This document shows, one piece after another, positions 8,362 through 16,786 of a stretch of 64,000 nt of DNA (position 1 is the stretch's first letter; each line of letters begins with the position of its first letter). The position numbers and the translations under genes are program-made. Under the pieces are notes generated by a model. That model was not told the DNA's origin. It saw only the letters and a program-made list of their open reading frames with translations, and made no database searches. Source of the DNA: an uncultured Flavobacteriales bacterium (GTDB lineage Bacteria > Bacteroidota > Bacteroidia > Flavobacteriales_D > Crocinitomicaceae). The stretch is from assembly GCA_913046365.1 (NCBI GenBank), contig CAJWRM010000006.1, forward strand, positions 1-64,000. The letters are read 5' to 3'.

Positions 8362-9639
8362 TTACTGAACAAGGAAAGGAATGTTGGCTACCGAGCATTG
8401 TCCTTTTTCGTTCTTGACGAAGGCGAATATGCGGTAAGCTCCTTTCTTTTTTGGACTAACAAAGGTGAGCTCAGTGTCACTTTGCTTCACGATTTCAAAC
8501 TTTAGTGGGTCTGGTGATATTTGAATATCCCCACCAATTTTATTGCTAAAGGCCTCCGGGAATAATACGTATTCTAGTATTACTTTTTTGTTGTTGTATT
8601 TGAGGTACTCAACACTCAATGTTGCCTGCGTATCAGGGGAGAGGACATGGTCTTTCCTCCAGCCAATATTTTCAAGTGAGATATTTTTTATTGACGGTGC
8701 GCGAGATGTTGGCCATTCTCCCGACCAGCAATATTGCATCACATCAACAGCCTCCGTTGGCTTTCCATTGCTGAGAAACATTCCGTGCCAGGTAGCAGTA
8801 GATTCTTGCTTTTGTCCCCAAAGAAAGCAATAGCTTCCGAGACAACGTTCTTTGTCTTTTTCAATGAGCTGCTGGTACCTTCTCTGTCGCTGCTCTGCCT
8901 TCACGCCGTTCGGTGGTTCTATCTTGGCTTTCCATGATGTTGTTTTGGCTTCAAAGGGCCCATTTACGCCCCATTCAGAGACAATGTAGGGTTTATCCCA
9001 ATTGAACTTTCTGAGATTGGCTCCAGCATTTTCTATGGATCCGTATACATTGAGCCCCAAGATGTCGACACTCGGACAATGTTTTTTTATGTGGTATGCT
9101 TTTGAGGGGTCAACACCAGCAATGACTGTCATGGTCGGATGATTCGGGTCGACTTCTTTAATGAATTTTGCAAGGATCTCTATGGTCTCCCAAACTTTAA
9201 AATTGCTATACCTGAGGTCAACCTCATTACCGATACCCCAAACCAGTAGTGCAGGATGGTCCTTATATTTTAATACCTCATTTTTGAGATGTTCAATTTG
9301 ACCTTTTACTGCATATTCATCATTGTAATCCATTCCGCTTCTTTCGGGTCTCACGTATAATCCTAGTGCAACCGTTAAGTTATGGTGATGTGCAGAATCT
9401 AAAAATGCTCTGTTGTTGGTACTCCAAACCCGAATAGAGTTGGCTCCTGATTTGACCAACAGGTCAAAATGGTCTTTTGCCCCTGCACCCTTAATATAGT
9501 ATGGTACTCCGTTTCTATGGAGCTCAAAGTCGCCTGAGGCATTTGTAGTTACCTCGACTTTACTCACCTGTGATTGCATACTAAGTGTGGATAGCATAGC
9601 AAATACCAGACTAACAAATAGATTTATATTCCTTTCCAT
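8362..9639 (-). CDS. Clan GH-A glycoside hydrolase (GH2-like TIM barrel)
   Basis: 425 residues with a signal peptide (cleavage near MQSQ, residue 22-24). The barrel starts after 'LHRNGVPYYIKGAG'. The catalytic pair of clan GH-A enzymes is visible: acid/base E139 in W-G-I-G-N-E-V-D and nucleophile E222 in I-V-S-E-W-G-V-N-G-P. A C-terminal beta-sandwich-like segment follows from about residue 315. The family within GH-A is uncertain (related to GH2 catalytic domains, without the usual N-terminal GH2 sandwiches). Last gene of the operon running from 15510; its start overlaps the previous stop by 16 bases. Likely cuts the desulfated glycan outside the cytoplasm. Confidence 0.85.
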   Translation of the reverse strand: MERNINLFVSLVFAMLSTLSMQSQVSKVEVTTNASGDFELHRNGVPYYIKGAGAKDHFDLLVKSGANSIRVWSTNNRAFLDSAHHHNLTVALGLYVRPERSGMDYNDEYAVKGQIEHLKNEVLKYKDHPALLVWGIGNEVDLRYSNFKVWETIEILAKFIKEVDPNHPTMTVIAGVDPSKAYHIKKHCPSVDILGLNVYGSIENAGANLRKFNWDKPYIVSEWGVNGPFEAKTTSWKAKIEPPNGVKAEQRQRRYQQLIEKDKERCLGSYCFLWGQKQESTATWHGMFLSNGKPTEAVDVMQYCWSGEWPTSRAPSIKNISLENIGWRKDHVLSPDTQATLSVEYLKYNNKKVILEYVLFPEAFSNKIGGDIQISPDPLKFEIVKQSDTELTFVSPKKKGAYRIFAFVKNEKGQCSVANIPFLVQ

Positions 9640-10799
9640 TCGGTTGGTTTTTTAGGATTACCACGGAATTCAATTAGCTGAAAATCGCCTATTTCAAATT
9701 GCGTACCCTTGAGTATTTTAAACCTAATTTCTTTGAGTGCGTCCCATCTAAATTCACTATATCCGGTCAGTGATTTCAAAGGAAGGTAGGCGTCATATAT
9801 CCCATTTCCTCTATCAATGAAATGGCTTTCATTTACTATTTTTTGTAGCCTTCTTCGTTTACCTGTATAGGCCAAAAGAACGGTTTGAAGCTTTGGTAGC
9901 TCAGCTGCTTTAACCTTAAACGTCAGTGCCGATGTCGTGTGAATAGCGGAGAGGTCTGTCCGCATCCATTGGTAGGGAGAAAATCCAAAGGTATTCCAGG
10001 ATGCTTTTTTCGATGTGTCCAAATCAACGATTACACTCTCGTTGTTAAAGGAGCTTCCGAATTGAATACTCGAGGAATATTTTGTATTGATGCCCCACCA
10101 ATATTCTTTTCCGACGCCGAGCTGGATCGGGTGTGTATCAAATACCTTTGTAAATGTATCCTTTGTCTTCTTGTAGTGATGCTCGTGTGGTACAATTACA
10201 ATATTGTCTATGTGAAGATCACCCTGCCTTTGAAATTCAAGACGGAGCTCTTTGATGTTACCCATGTTTACACCTCGTTTTTCAAAGTTGAATGCCTGTA
10301 AAGGAATACGTATTCTTCTCCATTCAGTATCAATTTTACCTCCTTCAAGGTCCAAGTAGTTTATTTTCGCTCTGCATTGATTCCCACCGTAGTCGACAAG
10401 AATGAAAAACATTGGAACATTTGAAAGCTCACCCGCATCGATGCGAACACGAAGCTCGATTGCAGTCGATTCTATAATGGGCTGAAGGTTTTTACCTTTA
10501 TAATTACCCCATTTTAGTCCCATTCCGATGTACTTACATGAAGACTCATTCCACTTTACATGTAGGTGATCTTTGCCAATATAGCTGTTGGTCGTCTCAA
10601 AGGAGACCTCCTTGCAAGCATTGTTTTTCATTCCCCATAAGCCATCTTCTTCTGAGGAAGTGAAAAGGGTTTTATATGGAAATTTTTCAAATGATGAAGT
10701 TGATTTGGACGGCTCATAAATAGCTACCTCGCGCATTGAGGCGCAAGACAAGGTGCAGCAGACCAGCATCCCTAAAGCTATTTGTGTGGTAAACTTCAT
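9624..10799 (-). CDS. Lipoprotein with two carbohydrate-binding-like modules
   Basis: 391 residues. Lipobox ends at C19 (T-L-S-C-A-S), so a lipoprotein. Two jelly-roll-like modules can be made out: one at about residues 40-205, ending 'LHIDNIVIVPH', and one at about 220-375, ending 'FEIGDFQLIEF'. Both have the layout of CBM/CIA30-type beta sandwiches, where the last strands read 'i.iDnv.l'. No catalytic motif seen. Coupled by overlap to the upstream lipoprotein (one base) and to the glycosidase downstream (16 bases). A surface glycan-binding role in the sulfatase locus is inferred from context only. Confidence 0.7.
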   Translation of the reverse strand: MKFTTQIALGMLVCCTLSCASMREVAIYEPSKSTSSFEKFPYKTLFTSSEEDGLWGMKNNACKEVSFETTNSYIGKDHLHVKWNESSCKYIGMGLKWGNYKGKNLQPIIESTAIELRVRIDAGELSNVPMFFILVDYGGNQCRAKINYLDLEGGKIDTEWRRIRIPLQAFNFEKRGVNMGNIKELRLEFQRQGDLHIDNIVIVPHEHHYKKTKDTFTKVFDTHPIQLGVGKEYWWGINTKYSSSIQFGSSFNNESVIVDLDTSKKASWNTFGFSPYQWMRTDLSAIHTTSALTFKVKAAELPKLQTVLLAYTGKRRRLQKIVNESHFIDRGNGIYDAYLPLKSLTGYSEFRWDALKEIRFKILKGTQFEIGDFQLIEFRGNPKKPTEWKGI

Positions 10800-11848
10800 T
10801 ATTGATCTAATAGGGCTGAGTTTGCAGTGAAAATAATGTGGTCTATATCTGTGCGTACATCTTTACCAAAGTTTTCCGGACAAATTGGATTTCCAGAGGA
10901 CGACGGGCATGCCTGGCATGCAATTCGGATGGCACGAATATTATTCGGGTTCATATCAAAAACAATATCTGGATTATTAGGATCTCTCGGCTCAAAATCT
11001 GAATACCTAAATGATTTTAGCTGCCACCCGTTCCAGTCAATAGGGACCTTCATTTTATAAACCTCCATGGAGGATTCAAAAAGATCAGAGGCATTATTGT
11101 CGAGGTTATCATTGAAAGGAGTATCCGTTTCCTCTGAGATTAAAATATTGATGAATTGTCCAGTGTGAACATCGTCAAGATCTGAGAGCATACCTATATT
11201 GATATATAAGTCATCTGAGGCTTGGCTAACGTTAGCAATGTTTAGCGGTATGTCTAAACTACCTAAGGCCCAGTCCCAATTCACTCTGCCACCCATCTTG
11301 AAATAGCTACTTCCCAGTAATGCATCATCATTTGCCACGGAAAAAGTCATGCCCCCACCATCAGTATTATAATAAACAAGTCCGTCTGATGGAAGCCCAT
11401 CCTCAAAGTCTTCGAACCAGATGCCATTTTCGTAAGTTTTGGCTGAGGCAATGGTGATCGTATCTCTGAGTGTATCGATTTCATTTTCAAAGGTCAGCTC
11501 TATTGAGCAAGCCTCCTCCGAAAAGAATGGAACTTGTGTTGGACCGCCATTCCAAACAACCGTATTTGAGTCAATCAGGTTTGAAAACCCTATAATTTCT
11601 CTTGTGGCATTCGTAGTCAATCCTTGAATGGCAATTTTCCATTCAACAGGCTTATTAAGTGCACAATGGAAACCAACTTGCTCGTTGCTGGCAAAACTAG
11701 GGTTGTCATTTGTAAGTGTTAGCGGCTCTGTAATCTCAAAGTTTCCATATAAGTTATCAATGGATGGTCCTTCAAAGTCTTCCTTTGTACAGGTATATAG
11801 AAAACATACCAAGCCCAGAAAAAGAATAAGTTTTGTTTTTAGGTTCAT
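10799..11848 (-). CDS. Secreted lipoprotein of the sulfatase locus
   Basis: 349 residues; signal peptide with lipobox cysteine in 'LYTCTKEDF' (C20). Beta-rich, with an Ig-like N-terminal half (to about 130) and a C-terminal sandwich with 'WFEDFEDGLP' near 147 and a final 'IDHIIFTAN' strand, the layout of a sugar-binding jelly roll. No family recognised with confidence. Start overlaps the upstream barrel gene's stop by four bases (ATGA), stop overlaps the next start by one base. Its position between two outer-membrane barrels and a CBM-like lipoprotein suggests that it is a surface partner of the barrels (inference). Confidence 0.65.
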   Translation of the reverse strand: MNLKTKLILFLGLVCFLYTCTKEDFEGPSIDNLYGNFEITEPLTLTNDNPSFASNEQVGFHCALNKPVEWKIAIQGLTTNATREIIGFSNLIDSNTVVWNGGPTQVPFFSEEACSIELTFENEIDTLRDTITIASAKTYENGIWFEDFEDGLPSDGLVYYNTDGGGMTFSVANDDALLGSSYFKMGGRVNWDWALGSLDIPLNIANVSQASDDLYINIGMLSDLDDVHTGQFINILISEETDTPFNDNLDNNASDLFESSMEVYKMKVPIDWNGWQLKSFRYSDFEPRDPNNPDIVFDMNPNNIRAIRIACQACPSSSGNPICPENFGKDVRTDIDHIIFTANSALLDQ

Positions 11849-13602
11849 AAGGCGACGGATAAAATGAATAATAGTCTATTGTATTTGTAATCTGAGTACG
11901 GTTGGTCTGTAAAGGTCATGCCCCACCAATTGTACTGAAGGTTTGCGTAGACATTCTCGCGGATTTTGTATAGCATTCCAATGGAGAGCATATGGTCTTT
12001 TTGATTGACTTGTGTTGACGTAAAATAGGTGATGTCACCATAATTGTCACGTTCTGTCAAGAACTCATTTCCATTCGCATTAAACTGCTTATAGGATGCT
12101 TGAATAAAAAACTTTTTCGCCAGCTCCACATTTAGTGATGCATTTACCTGGTGGCTAAATAAATTTATGGAGGAAATAGTATCTCCGCCTCTATTTGTAA
12201 GCTCACTTTCTGAAGAAGCAGAAAAGCTAAGCTCTTTTTTCCAATTTAGCCAGCGGTGTATATTGAGTTTAATCGCAGCTTTTACAAGTCCAAAGCTTCT
12301 TTTTTCTGCGGTTCCTTGACCAATAACTTCCTTGAAAAAACCTGCATTTATTTTACCAAGGAATACCTTGCTTTTATTATTGAGCCTTGCTTTGAGATAG
12401 ACTCCGCTTCTATTAGGTGTTGCATCTCCATAAGGGAGTGCATTTGAGTAAATGGGATTGAAGACCATCAGATTACTCGATAGGTCTTGGTTGTATATCC
12501 GGTCGTCTGATACAAGGTCAAACACAGAGGTCGGTCTTGTCATTGACATATTGGTATACAGCGGATAAATCGTATTGCCATTACCAGCAGCAAAATTCAA
12601 ACGCCTCGTCTGTGCACCAGCACTTCTAAAATTAGGATCTACATAACGATAACCTAATGTTAAGGATAGGGTAGAATCTTTTTTGCTGTATTTGTTTTCT
12701 AGTTCAAAGAACATTCCTTTTGTCTCGTTTGAGATTGAATCCGCGATTTCATTCACAAGCTCAGAGTGTAGCCAATGTCTTTGAGAGAAACCAGTTTCCA
12801 GCTTCTGCTCAAAATGATGCTTTTCGTTTCCAAAATGATGAAGCAGCGCCATATCATAAACAGGGTTTCGGACTGAGATGTTTTGCGTACCGCTAGATGC
12901 AACTTCAAATAAGCTTACATAATTACCTGATAATGTGATGTTTTTGTTTATTTCTGAAACCATAGATCCTCCCGAAAGTAAGAGGTCGCTTGAATAAGTA
13001 GTACCGCTAATTGCACTGGAGCCTCGAGGTCGAGTAACAAAAAAGTCAAAAGCTAAAGTTCTGATAAACCGGTCAAATTTAAAGGAGAAATCAGTCTGAA
13101 TACCTTGTAATCGCCATCTGTTTTCGGTATAAAAGTTTTCGTAATGAATGATGTCTCGATAAGGTTTTAGCATGTCATTTTCATAACCTGAAAGCTCTTC
13201 ATCATAATTGTAAAGCGTAAACCGAGATTGCTTGAGAAAGAGGTCGCCTACGCTAAATCTAATCTTATCATTTATAGTTCCTTTTGCTCTGAGCTGACGT
13301 ACATTGATTTCAGTTCCTGAACCGAAAAAACTACCAAAGGAATTTCGGATACGAAGCTGAGCAAAAATTTCAATATCCTTGATGGGGTTGACGTGGGTAT
13401 TGAGATCTAAAAGATTATATCCATTAGATGTATTCTTGGCAGATACCGTATCCTCTGTATTGTTTTTATCGATGGCATCACGTGCAAAGTAAGAGCGGGC
13501 TTGTCCGTCAAACCAAATCTTGTCTTTTATTTGTGCTTGCAGCTCATTTACAGAACCGAAGACTGCACAAACAACAAGTAAAAGCGTTAAACATCTTTTC
13601 AT
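11845..13602 (-). CDS. Outer-membrane beta-barrel protein (porin-like) 2
   Basis: 585 residues with signal peptide (cleavage after LQAQ, about residue 24). Throughout, alternating hydrophobic/polar strands with aromatic girdles and periodic turns rich in N, G, D and S, e.g. 'INDKIRFSVGDLFLKQSRF' and a last stretch 'YADLQYNW..YNRLLFILSVAL'-like in pattern, typical of a 16-18-strand outer-membrane barrel. No plug domain, no TonB box, and no carboxypeptidase-like N-terminal domain, so it is not a SusC-type receptor. The barrel gene upstream stops 3 nt before it. Role in glycan uptake is inferred from locus. Confidence 0.75.
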   Translation of the reverse strand: MKRCLTLLLVVCAVFGSVNELQAQIKDKIWFDGQARSYFARDAIDKNNTEDTVSAKNTSNGYNLLDLNTHVNPIKDIEIFAQLRIRNSFGSFFGSGTEINVRQLRAKGTINDKIRFSVGDLFLKQSRFTLYNYDEELSGYENDMLKPYRDIIHYENFYTENRWRLQGIQTDFSFKFDRFIRTLAFDFFVTRPRGSSAISGTTYSSDLLLSGGSMVSEINKNITLSGNYVSLFEVASSGTQNISVRNPVYDMALLHHFGNEKHHFEQKLETGFSQRHWLHSELVNEIADSISNETKGMFFELENKYSKKDSTLSLTLGYRYVDPNFRSAGAQTRRLNFAAGNGNTIYPLYTNMSMTRPTSVFDLVSDDRIYNQDLSSNLMVFNPIYSNALPYGDATPNRSGVYLKARLNNKSKVFLGKINAGFFKEVIGQGTAEKRSFGLVKAAIKLNIHRWLNWKKELSFSASSESELTNRGGDTISSINLFSHQVNASLNVELAKKFFIQASYKQFNANGNEFLTERDNYGDITYFTSTQVNQKDHMLSIGMLYKIRENVYANLQYNWWGMTFTDQPYSDYKYNRLLFILSVAL

Positions 13603-13605
13603 AGA

Positions 13606-15510
13606 TTAAAAATTTATTTTTAATTCAAGCATCGTTTCCCAACCCTTCAAATGGTTTTCTATAAAATTAGGGTCGAAATAGCGGTATTGATTGTAGCGGA
13701 AAAATACCATTACATTTTGTCCGATTTTATAATCTATACCAAAGCCTAGGAGTGTGTTCTTTTGGTTTCTTGAGTTCGTCAATCTATATAACTTTTCCCA
13801 ACCTAACCGCTCAAAAAAGGTATTCGTTGCGGTAGCATCAGGATTATCCCCGAGATCTGTAGAAGCATTACCTATTATTTTCTCGATACCATAGCTTAAA
13901 ACCACGACGGTTTTTTCGTTCAGCTCAATACTGAAATCTAATTCTTCGCTAAGCTGGCTAATAAGGGCTTGCTTCCCAATTTGAGGCAGTGCTTTTAAGT
14001 TTTTTTGGCATGAATTCAGCCGTGTTAGAGAAAAAATATAGTAGTTCTTTCCAAAAATCTTATTGCTGTATTTTGCCTGAAATTCAATGGTATTGAAAAA
14101 CTTTTTAAAGTTTGCTAAGCCGTTGGCGCTCGTATCGGTGATATTCACGTTTTCAAAAACACCTCTATAGGTTGAGTTTAATGCGTTATATGGTCCCCAG
14201 TTTTGCGCAAATAAATAGATTCTAGACAGTGTTTGGCTATTTACATTATGAATGTATGACAATGCCGCATAGGAGGTGTCAATTTCTGCAAAGACGCCAA
14301 TGCCACCATTTAGCTTAAGCTTACCTAAATTAATGTCCGCATTAATAGATGCTCCTTGTCGATTATTTACAGGAAAGCCAAGTCCGACCATGGGACTTTG
14401 ATAAGGTGTTCTTACGGTTGTTCCGATACCTGCAACGTTCGGAAATACTTCAAGTACAGATGTATTCAAAAAGTTACCTGTAACATTAACAAATTGTGGT
14501 GAGATTCTATAAAGCTGCACATTCAAAGGAACCTTGGTTGATTTTGCAGTTTTGATGTTTAAAAGGATTGCTTCGCCATAACCGAGTGTTCTGAGCGGAT
14601 CTCGATAGTTACCGAGTCCTAGCTCCATTTGGACTTGTATTTTACTCCATTTCTTATCCAATTCGAGGGTGTGAATAAAATAGTTTCTTCGCTCATCACT
14701 CAAAGAATCTGTATCTGCCCAAGAGGAAAGATAATTGTAAGCAATTTTAAAGGAGGGGCTTAGCATATTTTTCAGCTGAAAGCATCCAGTGAAATTATCA
14801 CTAGTTTCAAGTAAAGATCTATTGAAGTTACTTTTTCCAATGACTCCCTTAACTGAGAAATTGAATGGAAGCTTCGTTCCTTGAAGGAAAATACCCTGAA
14901 ACGCACGGCTTCCGTATCGAATTCCTTGATCAACCAACCCACTATTGTAATACTTGGAATATCGGTCAACAGGCAGCTTATTCAATGGAGTTTGCGGTCT
15001 TCGTTCAAATATGCTAATTCTATTGAATGAACGATTACCCCATACAGTAAGTCTACTCTGTCTGTACCATGATACACCTCCAGACTTGAAATTAAAGGTT
15101 CCGAATTTTGTGGCAATAGATGTGGTCAGATTTAATCCAAGGTTCAGGGTTAAAGCTTTCGTATGTTCGGGAGAAGGTCCTTTATAAAGACTATTAAGCA
15201 TTAGATCTGCTCCAAAAGTGATGTTATCCCTAGTTTTCCCATTGAGTTTTAGAAGAAACATGGGCTCCCTGTAGGCGTCTCCGGAGCTAATCACTGTGGT
15301 TTTTCCACTATTGTTAGGAAATGTCTCTTGTTGGTTTCTAACAAAGCCTAAAAAACGATAAAAACCGGAAAAAGTAATGGCGCTTGTTGGATTGTTAAAG
15401 CTTAAGCTATTGCTGCTAAATGGTTTTTTTTGCGTAATGGTGTCCTGGGCAAATGAAGCACTGCACCAACAAACTATTAGAAACTGAAACAAACCCCTCA
15501 TAACACGCAT
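13606..15510 (-). CDS. Outer-membrane beta-barrel protein (porin-like) 1
   Basis: 634 residues with a signal peptide (CWCSASFAQ). Beta-strand alternation along the whole chain, N/T/S/G turns, and a C-terminal strand ending in Phe (M-L-E-L-K-I-N-F), the usual barrel-assembly signal. The strand 'FSGFYRFLGFVRNQQ' at about residue 50 starts the barrel. No plug or TonB box. First gene of a five-gene operon (13606 back to 8362) and separated from the FGE by 117 nt holding a TAnnTTAGTGT motif, which makes a separate promoter likely. A start at the fourth codon (15501) is also possible. Confidence 0.75.
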   Translation of the reverse strand: MRVMRGLFQFLIVCWCSASFAQDTITQKKPFSSNSLSFNNPTSAITFSGFYRFLGFVRNQQETFPNNSGKTTVISSGDAYREPMFLLKLNGKTRDNITFGADLMLNSLYKGPSPEHTKALTLNLGLNLTTSIATKFGTFNFKSGGVSWYRQSRLTVWGNRSFNRISIFERRPQTPLNKLPVDRYSKYYNSGLVDQGIRYGSRAFQGIFLQGTKLPFNFSVKGVIGKSNFNRSLLETSDNFTGCFQLKNMLSPSFKIAYNYLSSWADTDSLSDERRNYFIHTLELDKKWSKIQVQMELGLGNYRDPLRTLGYGEAILLNIKTAKSTKVPLNVQLYRISPQFVNVTGNFLNTSVLEVFPNVAGIGTTVRTPYQSPMVGLGFPVNNRQGASINADINLGKLKLNGGIGVFAEIDTSYAALSYIHNVNSQTLSRIYLFAQNWGPYNALNSTYRGVFENVNITDTSANGLANFKKFFNTIEFQAKYSNKIFGKNYYIFSLTRLNSCQKNLKALPQIGKQALISQLSEELDFSIELNEKTVVVLSYGIEKIIGNASTDLGDNPDATATNTFFERLGWEKLYRLTNSRNQKNTLLGFGIDYKIGQNVMVFFRYNQYRYFDPNFIENHLKGWETMLELKINF

Positions 15511-15522
15511 TGTGTATATTTA

Positions 15523-15533
15523 ACACTAAGGTA
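15523..15533 (-). promoter_or_regulatory. TAnnTTAGTGT motif, copy 3
   Basis: Minus-strand TACCTTAGTGT directly upstream of the barrel operon (12 nt before the ATG at 15510, 21 nt before the alternative ATG at 15501). It shares the 11-mer CTTAGTGTTAA with copy 5. Confidence 0.55.
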
Positions 15534-15627
15534 CTAAATTAAATATATTGACACCATTCTTTTTCCAAAGCTAGTGAATTAAATGTACGATAATAATGGC
15601 GTAAAATATAACGTATAAAAAATGTGC

Positions 15628-16785
15628 TTACGGGGTAATATCTTTTACGCATCTGAAACCCGTATGGCTCATTCCTGTATCCTGTGAATTGGGCATTCTT
15701 GCTGATACTCTGTAGCTTGAGCAGTAGCTATCATTACATAAAAATGACCCGCCTCGAATGACACGTTTTGGATCATTAGGCTCCAAGGGATAGCTCCATG
15801 TTTTAGGACCTTTTGGATTATCTTGTATTTCATTTTTACGGGGGACTGAATAATAACTTTCATCATACCAATCTGAGCAGATTTCCCAAACGTTTCCTGC
15901 CATGTCGTATAGGCCGTAGCCATTTGCTTGATATTCCATTACAGGTGCCACACCTTCAAAGCCATCTACTTTTGTATTTCGGGTAGGGAAGTCTCCTGTC
16001 CAATAATTGCATCTTGGTGTTCCTTTCTCCACAGACACATTGCCCCAAGGATAAACCTGATTCTTTAATCCTCCTCTAGCTGCCCATTCCCATTCTGCCT
16101 CCGTCGGTAGTCGTTTACCGCACCATTTGGCATAAGCAAGTGCATCATGATAGCAAATATGTACAACGGGGTCATTTTCTTTGCCTCGAATATCACTTTC
16201 TGGACCATGAGGATGTTGCCAATCCGCACCTTTCGTCCATTGCCACCATTGAGATATGTCAATGAGATTATAAATGTCATCGCTTGGAATGAAAACCATT
16301 GACCCGGGCTGCAGGATATCAGCATTGGGTTTCGGTGTGTGCTCAGGTAGCTGCTTTTTAAGAATATTCCAATCAATGGCTTGTTCTGCAACAGTCTTGT
16401 AGCCTGTAGCTGCTACAAATGCCGAGAACTGCTTATTCGTAACTTCATGAATATCCATGTAAAACGCATTAACGCGCACTTGATGCTGCGGGAGCTCTCT
16501 TTTGAGCGCCATTTTAGGATTGCTTGCCCCCATGTAATATTCACCGCCTGGGATGTAGGTCATCTTCATTGTCGAATCTTGACGACAATGCAATGAATCA
16601 ACGGCAGAAACATTCGGTTTATCCAATGTTTCTTTTAATAGGTGTTTTGTTCTTGAATTCTCGCAGCAAGCCTTTTCACAAGTATTGCTCGTGCTGTCAT
16701 TTGAGTTTTTGGGCGAGTCGTTGCAAGCGCCAATTAAGAACAACGAAAATAGTAGTGGGATATTTTTTTTGGTCAAATTCAACAT
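15628..16785 (-). CDS. Formylglycine-generating enzyme (sulfatase-activating), lipoprotein
   Basis: 385 residues. SPII signal with lipid-attachment C21 (L-I-G-A-C). The FGE/SUMF1 fold is clear: 'YIPGGEYYMG' (77-86), 'EVTNKQFSAF', 'LPTEAEWEWAARGG' (226-239), 'GLYDMAGNVWE' (291-301), and the end 'GGSFLC' - 'SYCSSYR' - 'TGFRCV'. The two copper-binding active-site cysteines of genuine aerobic FGEs are present as C350 and C355, five apart as in human SUMF1, so this should be a working enzyme and not merely a look-alike fold. It oxidises the Cys of CxPSR in sulfatases to formylglycine. An unusual Cys cluster (C36, C40, C41) sits near the N-terminus. It lies one base after a sulfatase gene, four of which occur in the locus. 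Confidence 0.93.
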   Translation of the reverse strand: MLNLTKKNIPLLFSLFLIGACNDSPKNSNDSTSNTCEKACCENSRTKHLLKETLDKPNVSAVDSLHCRQDSTMKMTYIPGGEYYMGASNPKMALKRELPQHQVRVNAFYMDIHEVTNKQFSAFVAATGYKTVAEQAIDWNILKKQLPEHTPKPNADILQPGSMVFIPSDDIYNLIDISQWWQWTKGADWQHPHGPESDIRGKENDPVVHICYHDALAYAKWCGKRLPTEAEWEWAARGGLKNQVYPWGNVSVEKGTPRCNYWTGDFPTRNTKVDGFEGVAPVMEYQANGYGLYDMAGNVWEICSDWYDESYYSVPRKNEIQDNPKGPKTWSYPLEPNDPKRVIRGGSFLCNDSYCSSYRVSARMPNSQDTGMSHTGFRCVKDITP

Positions 16786-16786
16786 A

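Noticed and set aside
9939-10301. 120-codon plus-strand frame
   Set aside because: Opposite the lipoprotein at 9624-10799, no motif or signal.
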